Source: Thioalkalivibrio sp.
GTDB taxonomy: Bacteria; Pseudomonadota; Gammaproteobacteria; Ectothiorhodospirales; Ectothiorhodospiraceae
Direction of reading: 5' to 3'
Assembly: GCA_011389655.1 (NCBI GenBank)
Contig: JAABTX010000017.1
Span: forward strand, 1 to 42,073
DNA: 42,073 bases
Made by a program: the position numbers and the translations under genes. This document shows positions 39,204-42,073 of the stretch, piece after piece (position 1 is the first letter of the stretch; each line of letters starts with the position of its first letter). The notes below the pieces were generated by a model that worked only from the letters and a program-made list of their open reading frames with translations, searched no databases and was not told the origin of the DNA.

Positions 39204-39313
39204 GCAGCGTGACCCGAGCGCCCGCTGGCGGGTGTCGGCAGCATGGATGCTGCCGTCAAGCCTACAGGGATGTATTTACGGCGTCCCGCCAGCGGGCGCT
39301 CGGGTCATGCTGC
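39204..39313. repeat. 110-bp element with 29-bp terminal inverted repeats
   Basis: The ends (39204-39232 and 39285-39313) match in 28 of 29 bases when inverted; the core is GACCCGAGCGCCCGCTGGCG. Inside is a second perfect hairpin, CGGCAGCA-TGGA-TGCTGCCG (39236-39255), then ACAGGGATGTATTTACGGCG. Repeats of the 'CATGGATG...ACAGGGA(T/C)GTATTTAC(G/A)GCGT' kind are widespread between genes of marine and halophilic gammaproteobacteria. It sits between convergent ubiA and comF and could end both transcripts. Confidence 0.82.
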
Positions 39314-39375
39314 GTGAAGACTGGGGGCCTTCCGGACTGCGCTCGAAGCCCCGCGCCCCGACCGCGTGCGTTCCC

Positions 39376-40116
39376 TCAAGCCCGAGCGAGAGCCACGGCG
39401 GTGACGCGGGTCGCGCCGGCGCGGCGAACGGCATCCGCGAGCTCGTTCAGCGTCGTGCCGGTGGTCATCACGTCGTCGAGCAGCAGGATCCGCTCGCCCG
39501 AGAGGTCCGCCGACACTGCAAAGGCGCCGCGCAGGTTGGCCCGGCGGGCGCGGCGGCTGAGGCCCTGCTGGCTGGGGGTGGAGCGCACGCGGGTGACGCT
39601 CCGGGTGTCGACAAACAGGCCGCGCCGCCGACACAGCACCCGGGCCAGTTCCTCGGCCTGGTTGAAGCCGCGGCGGACCAGACGTCCTTCGTGCAGCGGG
39701 ACCGGGATCACGCGATCGACCGCGCCGGTGGCGGTCTCCGGAAGGTGCCCGGCCAGCAGTGACCCGAGCGGCCGCGCCAGCTGCGGGCGGCCACCGCCCT
39801 TGTAGGCGAGCAGCAGGTGGCTCAGCGGCCACGCGTAGACGAAGGGCGTCGAGACCGCATCGAGTGCGGGCGGGCTGCGCTGGCACGACGGACAGCCACC
39901 CGTGAACGGCAGCGGCTCCGCGCAGGTCGGGCAGGACGGTCCGGGACGGGCGAGATCGGATACGCAGCCAGCGCAGAGCCCGGCGGGCGCAGGATCCAGG
40001 CACAGCGCGCAGCGCCCGGGATAGAGGCCTTCCAGCAGGCTCGCGCCCCACGACTGCAGGAACCGTCCCCAGTGTCCGGAAGCGGGACTGGGGGATTCTG
40101 GGTGGCGATCGGGCAC
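39376..40116 (-). CDS. comF: ComF-family phosphoribosyltransferase-like protein
   Basis: A 246-residue ComF/GntX-type protein linked to DNA uptake or use. Eight cysteines form two N-terminal zinc-finger-like sites (C36/C39, C48/C51, C62/C65, C75/C78). A type I PRTase domain follows, with VIPVPLHEGRLVRRGFNQAEELAR and the PRPP loop ILLLDDVMTTGTTLNE (210-225). The chosen start is GTG 40116, since a TTG at 40158 would run into the divergent gene's start. The spacer to that gene is only 35 bp. Confidence 0.92.
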   Translation of the reverse strand: MPDRHPESPSPASGHWGRFLQSWGASLLEGLYPGRCALCLDPAPAGLCAGCVSDLARPGPSCPTCAEPLPFTGGCPSCQRSPPALDAVSTPFVYAWPLSHLLLAYKGGGRPQLARPLGSLLAGHLPETATGAVDRVIPVPLHEGRLVRRGFNQAEELARVLCRRRGLFVDTRSVTRVRSTPSQQGLSRRARRANLRGAFAVSADLSGERILLLDDVMTTGTTLNELADAVRRAGATRVTAVALARA

Positions 40117-40151
40117 GGTGCTAGACTTGGGGTTTTTGCAGTGGGGCCTTG

Positions 40152-40604
40152 ATGGCAACCAAGACCGTCCCGGGAAATTCCTGCCGCCGCGCCGCCTCGA
40201 CCTTCGACTGGGGGAACCTCATCGCCGTCTCCCTGGCGGGCATACCGCTGTTCCTGGTGAGCGGCGAGGTCGGCATCGCCACCATCATCGCCGCGATCAT
40301 GGGAATCGTACCACTGATCTTCTGGTTCGGAGCGTCGATGATGGTCTATGCAATGTGTCGCCATCATCCCGATGACCGGGTCGGCCGGTTCACGCAGTGG
40401 GCCGCCTACCGCTATTACGCACTGATGGGGTCGCTGATCGTGGTGGCCACCTTCTTTCCACCGGACCTTGCCTACTATCGTGCCTACTGGGTGGTGGCCG
40501 CCCTGATCCTGATCCCCTGGACGATCCTGGCGCTGATCCGCATCCGCCGGGAGCGCTGGCACGACGTCCAGGTCGAGGTCGACTCCGAGGAACATCATCA
40601 ATGA
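40152..40604 (+). CDS. Small membrane protein coupled to bioB
   Basis: A 150-residue protein that I do not recognise as a named family. It shows about four hydrophobic helices: [17 protein letters not shown] (22-38), [20 protein letters not shown] (42-61), [16 protein letters not shown] (about 89-104) and [18 protein letters not shown] (about 111-128). These are followed by a charged C-terminus ([21 protein letters not shown]). ATG 40152 is preferred over TTG 40149. Its stop overlaps the bioB start by 4 bp (ATGA), so it is made with the biotin enzymes. A role in transport or quality control at the membrane is possible but unsupported. Confidence 0.8.
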   Translation: MATKTVPGNSCRRAASTFDWGNLIAVSLAGIPLFLVSGEVGIATIIAAIMGIVPLIFWFGASMMVYAMCRHHPDDRVGRFTQWAAYRYYALMGSLIVVATFFPPDLAYYRAYWVVAALILIPWTILALIRIRRERWHDVQVEVDSEEHHQ

Positions 40605-41611
40605 CACCGATTCGTCACGACTGGACCCGGGAGGAGGTCGAGGCCCTGCTCGACCTCCCGCTCAGCGATCTGATCTTCAGCGCGCAGCAGGTCCACCGCG
40701 AACACTTCGACCCCAACCGGGTGCAGGTCAGCACGCTTCTGTCGATCAAGACCGGGGCCTGCCCGGAGGACTGCGGCTACTGCCCCCAGAGCGCCCATCA
40801 CCAGGTCGACCTGGAACGCGAGCGCCTGCTCCAGCTGGAGGAGGTGGAGCAGGCCGCGCGGAGCGCCCGGGAGCACGGGGCGACGCGGTTCTGCATGGGG
40901 GCCGCGTGGCGCAACCCCACCGACCGCAACCTCGGCCGCGTGATCGAGATGGTGCGCGCCGTTCGCGACCAGGGACTGGAGACCTGCATGACGCTGGGGA
41001 TGCTGACCCCGCAGCAGGCCCGGCGTCTGGCCGAGGCGGGCCTGGACTACTACAACCACAATCTCGACACCTCGCCCGAGTACTACGGGGAGGTGATCAG
41101 CACGCGCACCTACCAGGAGCGCCTCGACACCCTCGAGCACGTGCGCGAGGCGGGGCTGAGCGTCTGCACCGGCGGCATCCTGGGCATGGGCGAGTCGCGC
41201 CGGGACCGCGCCGGCCTGCTGCAGCAGCTGGCCTGCCTGCCCCGGCACCCGGAATCCGTGCCGATCAACCAGCTGGTGCAGGTGGAGGGCACGCCGTTGC
41301 ACGGGACCGAGGCCCTGGATCCGTTCGAGTTCGTCCGCACCATCGCGGTGGCCCGTATCCTGATGCCGGAGTCGCACGTGCGCCTGTCCGCGGGCCGCAC
41401 GGACATGAGCGACGAGATGCAGGCCCTGTGCTTCCTGGCGGGAGCCAACTCCATCTTTCACGGGGAACGGCTGCTCACCACGCCGAACCCGGAAACCAGC
41501 CGCGACCGCCGGCTGTTCGAACGGCTGGGAATTCAGCCCGAGACGGCGCATGAGTCCGCGGCCGGGACCCAGCCGCAGGGCGAACAGGCGGCCCCCGTGC
41601 AGCACGGCTGA
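40601..41611 (+). CDS. bioB: Biotin synthase
   Basis: A radical-SAM enzyme that inserts sulfur into dethiobiotin. It has 336 residues (E. coli 346). The 4Fe-4S triad C54/C58/C61 is in [17 protein letters not shown], followed by [110 protein letters not shown] and a short Gln/Ala-rich tail. The start is within the 4-bp overlap with the upstream membrane-protein gene. It is followed by bioF after 33 bp. Confidence 0.97.
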   Translation: MTPIRHDWTREEVEALLDLPLSDLIFSAQQVHREHFDPNRVQVSTLLSIKTGACPEDCGYCPQSAHHQVDLERERLLQLEEVEQAARSAREHGATRFCMGAAWRNPTDRNLGRVIEMVRAVRDQGLETCMTLGMLTPQQARRLAEAGLDYYNHNLDTSPEYYGEVISTRTYQERLDTLEHVREAGLSVCTGGILGMGESRRDRAGLLQQLACLPRHPESVPINQLVQVEGTPLHGTEALDPFEFVRTIAVARILMPESHVRLSAGRTDMSDEMQALCFLAGANSIFHGERLLTTPNPETSRDRRLFERLGIQPETAHESAAGTQPQGEQAAPVQHG

Positions 41612-41644
41612 CCCGTCACATTCCGCGCATGCAGGTCTATTGAG

Positions 41645-42073
41645 GTGTCGATCGAACAGCGGCTCCGCGAGCGCCTCGGCGCGGCTCGTGCGGCGGGCCG
41701 GTGGCGCGCGCCGCGCACCCTGGAGGGACCGCAGTCGCCGGAACAGGTGATCGACGGACGCCGGGTGGTGGCGTTCTGCTCCAACGACTACCTGGGCCTG
41801 GCGGCCGACCCGAGGGTCGCCGCCGCGGCGCGCACGGCGCTTGAGCGCTACGGCATGGGGGCGGGCGCGGCCCATCTGGTCAACGGCCACACCCGGGCCC
41901 ACGCGGGACTCGAAGAGGATCTGGCCGAATTCACCGGCCGCGAACGGGCGCTGCTGTTCTCGACCGGATACATGGCCAATCTCGGCGTGCTTCAGGCCCT
42001 GCTGGGGCGTCACGATACCGTGCTGGAAGACCGCCTGAACCATGCCTCGCTGCTCGATGCCAGCCGCCTGGCC
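41645..42073 (+). CDS. bioF: 8-amino-7-oxononanoate synthase, N-terminal part (cut by window edge)
   Basis: A PLP enzyme joining pimeloyl-thioester and alanine in biotin synthesis. 143 codons are visible from GTG 41645: RRVVAFCSNDYLGLAADPRV, ERYGMGAGAAHLVNGHTRAH, ERALLFSTGYMANLGVLQAL and LNHASLLDASRLA. All are alpha-oxoamine synthase hallmarks, including the substrate and cofactor pocket segment SNDYLGL. The full family is about 385 aa, so the PLP lysine lies outside the window. AGG lies nine bases upstream of the GTG; an ATG at 41630 is followed at once by stops. Confidence 0.95.
   Translation, partial: MSIEQRLRERLGAARAAGRWRAPRTLEGPQSPEQVIDGRRVVAFCSNDYLGLAADPRVAAAARTALERYGMGAGAAHLVNGHTRAHAGLEEDLAEFTGRERALLFSTGYMANLGVLQALLGRHDTVLEDRLNHASLLDASRLA

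Noticed and set aside
39232-39762. Open frames starting in the 110-bp inverted repeat
   Set aside because: They are the known kind of false proteins produced by this repeat and lie antisense to comF.

Overview
This window is ordinary chromosomal DNA of a high-GC gammaproteobacterium. Gene content and protein style (def-fmt-rsmB-ntrYX-trkA on one strand, divergent from LysM protein-dprA-smg-topA-tsaC-hemF-hemB-aroE) fit Chromatiales/Ectothiorhodospiraceae-type bacteria, but that placement is inference from synteny and not a database result. I find 40 protein genes, two of them cut by the window edges (ilvD at the left, bioF at the right). I see no rRNA, tRNA, CRISPR array, prophage or intact insertion sequence.

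Left part (1-9.6 kb): ilvD (minus); a small HMA metal-binding protein coupled to a secreted DUF192 protein; a giant MscK-type mechanosensitive channel; a small cupin; argA; and the fetA-fetB metal exporter. Nitrogen and folate block (10-13 kb): glnK-amtB lies behind a near-consensus sigma-54 promoter and a perfect NtrC-type enhancer, next to folB-folK. At 13.1-15 kb a putative amidoligase overlaps a class I glutamine-amidotransferase-like hydrolase. This little-characterised two-gene system is the most interesting functional unit here. It converges on a lipoprotein PQQ-type sugar dehydrogenase/msrA operon.

Middle part (17-28 kb, all minus): a CHAD protein; a 164-bp MITE-like element; a TPR protein coupled to an LpxL-like acyltransferase; then a dense run transcribed def-fmt-rsmB-DUF4390-ntrY-ntrX-trkA, mostly with 1-16 bp overlaps. 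NtrX lacks the GAFTGA loop needed for sigma-54 contact.

Right part (28-42 kb): LysM lipoprotein-dprA-smg-topA-tsaC, then hemF-hemB-aroE (haem and shikimate steps joined by 4-bp overlaps), an OmpA-like lipoprotein, ubiA, comF (minus), a small membrane protein coupled to bioB, and bioF.

Intergenic spaces are unusually rich in dispersed palindromic repeats: REP-like pairs, CACGGA-type repeats and a 110-bp inverted repeat. These account for several spurious open frames between real genes.
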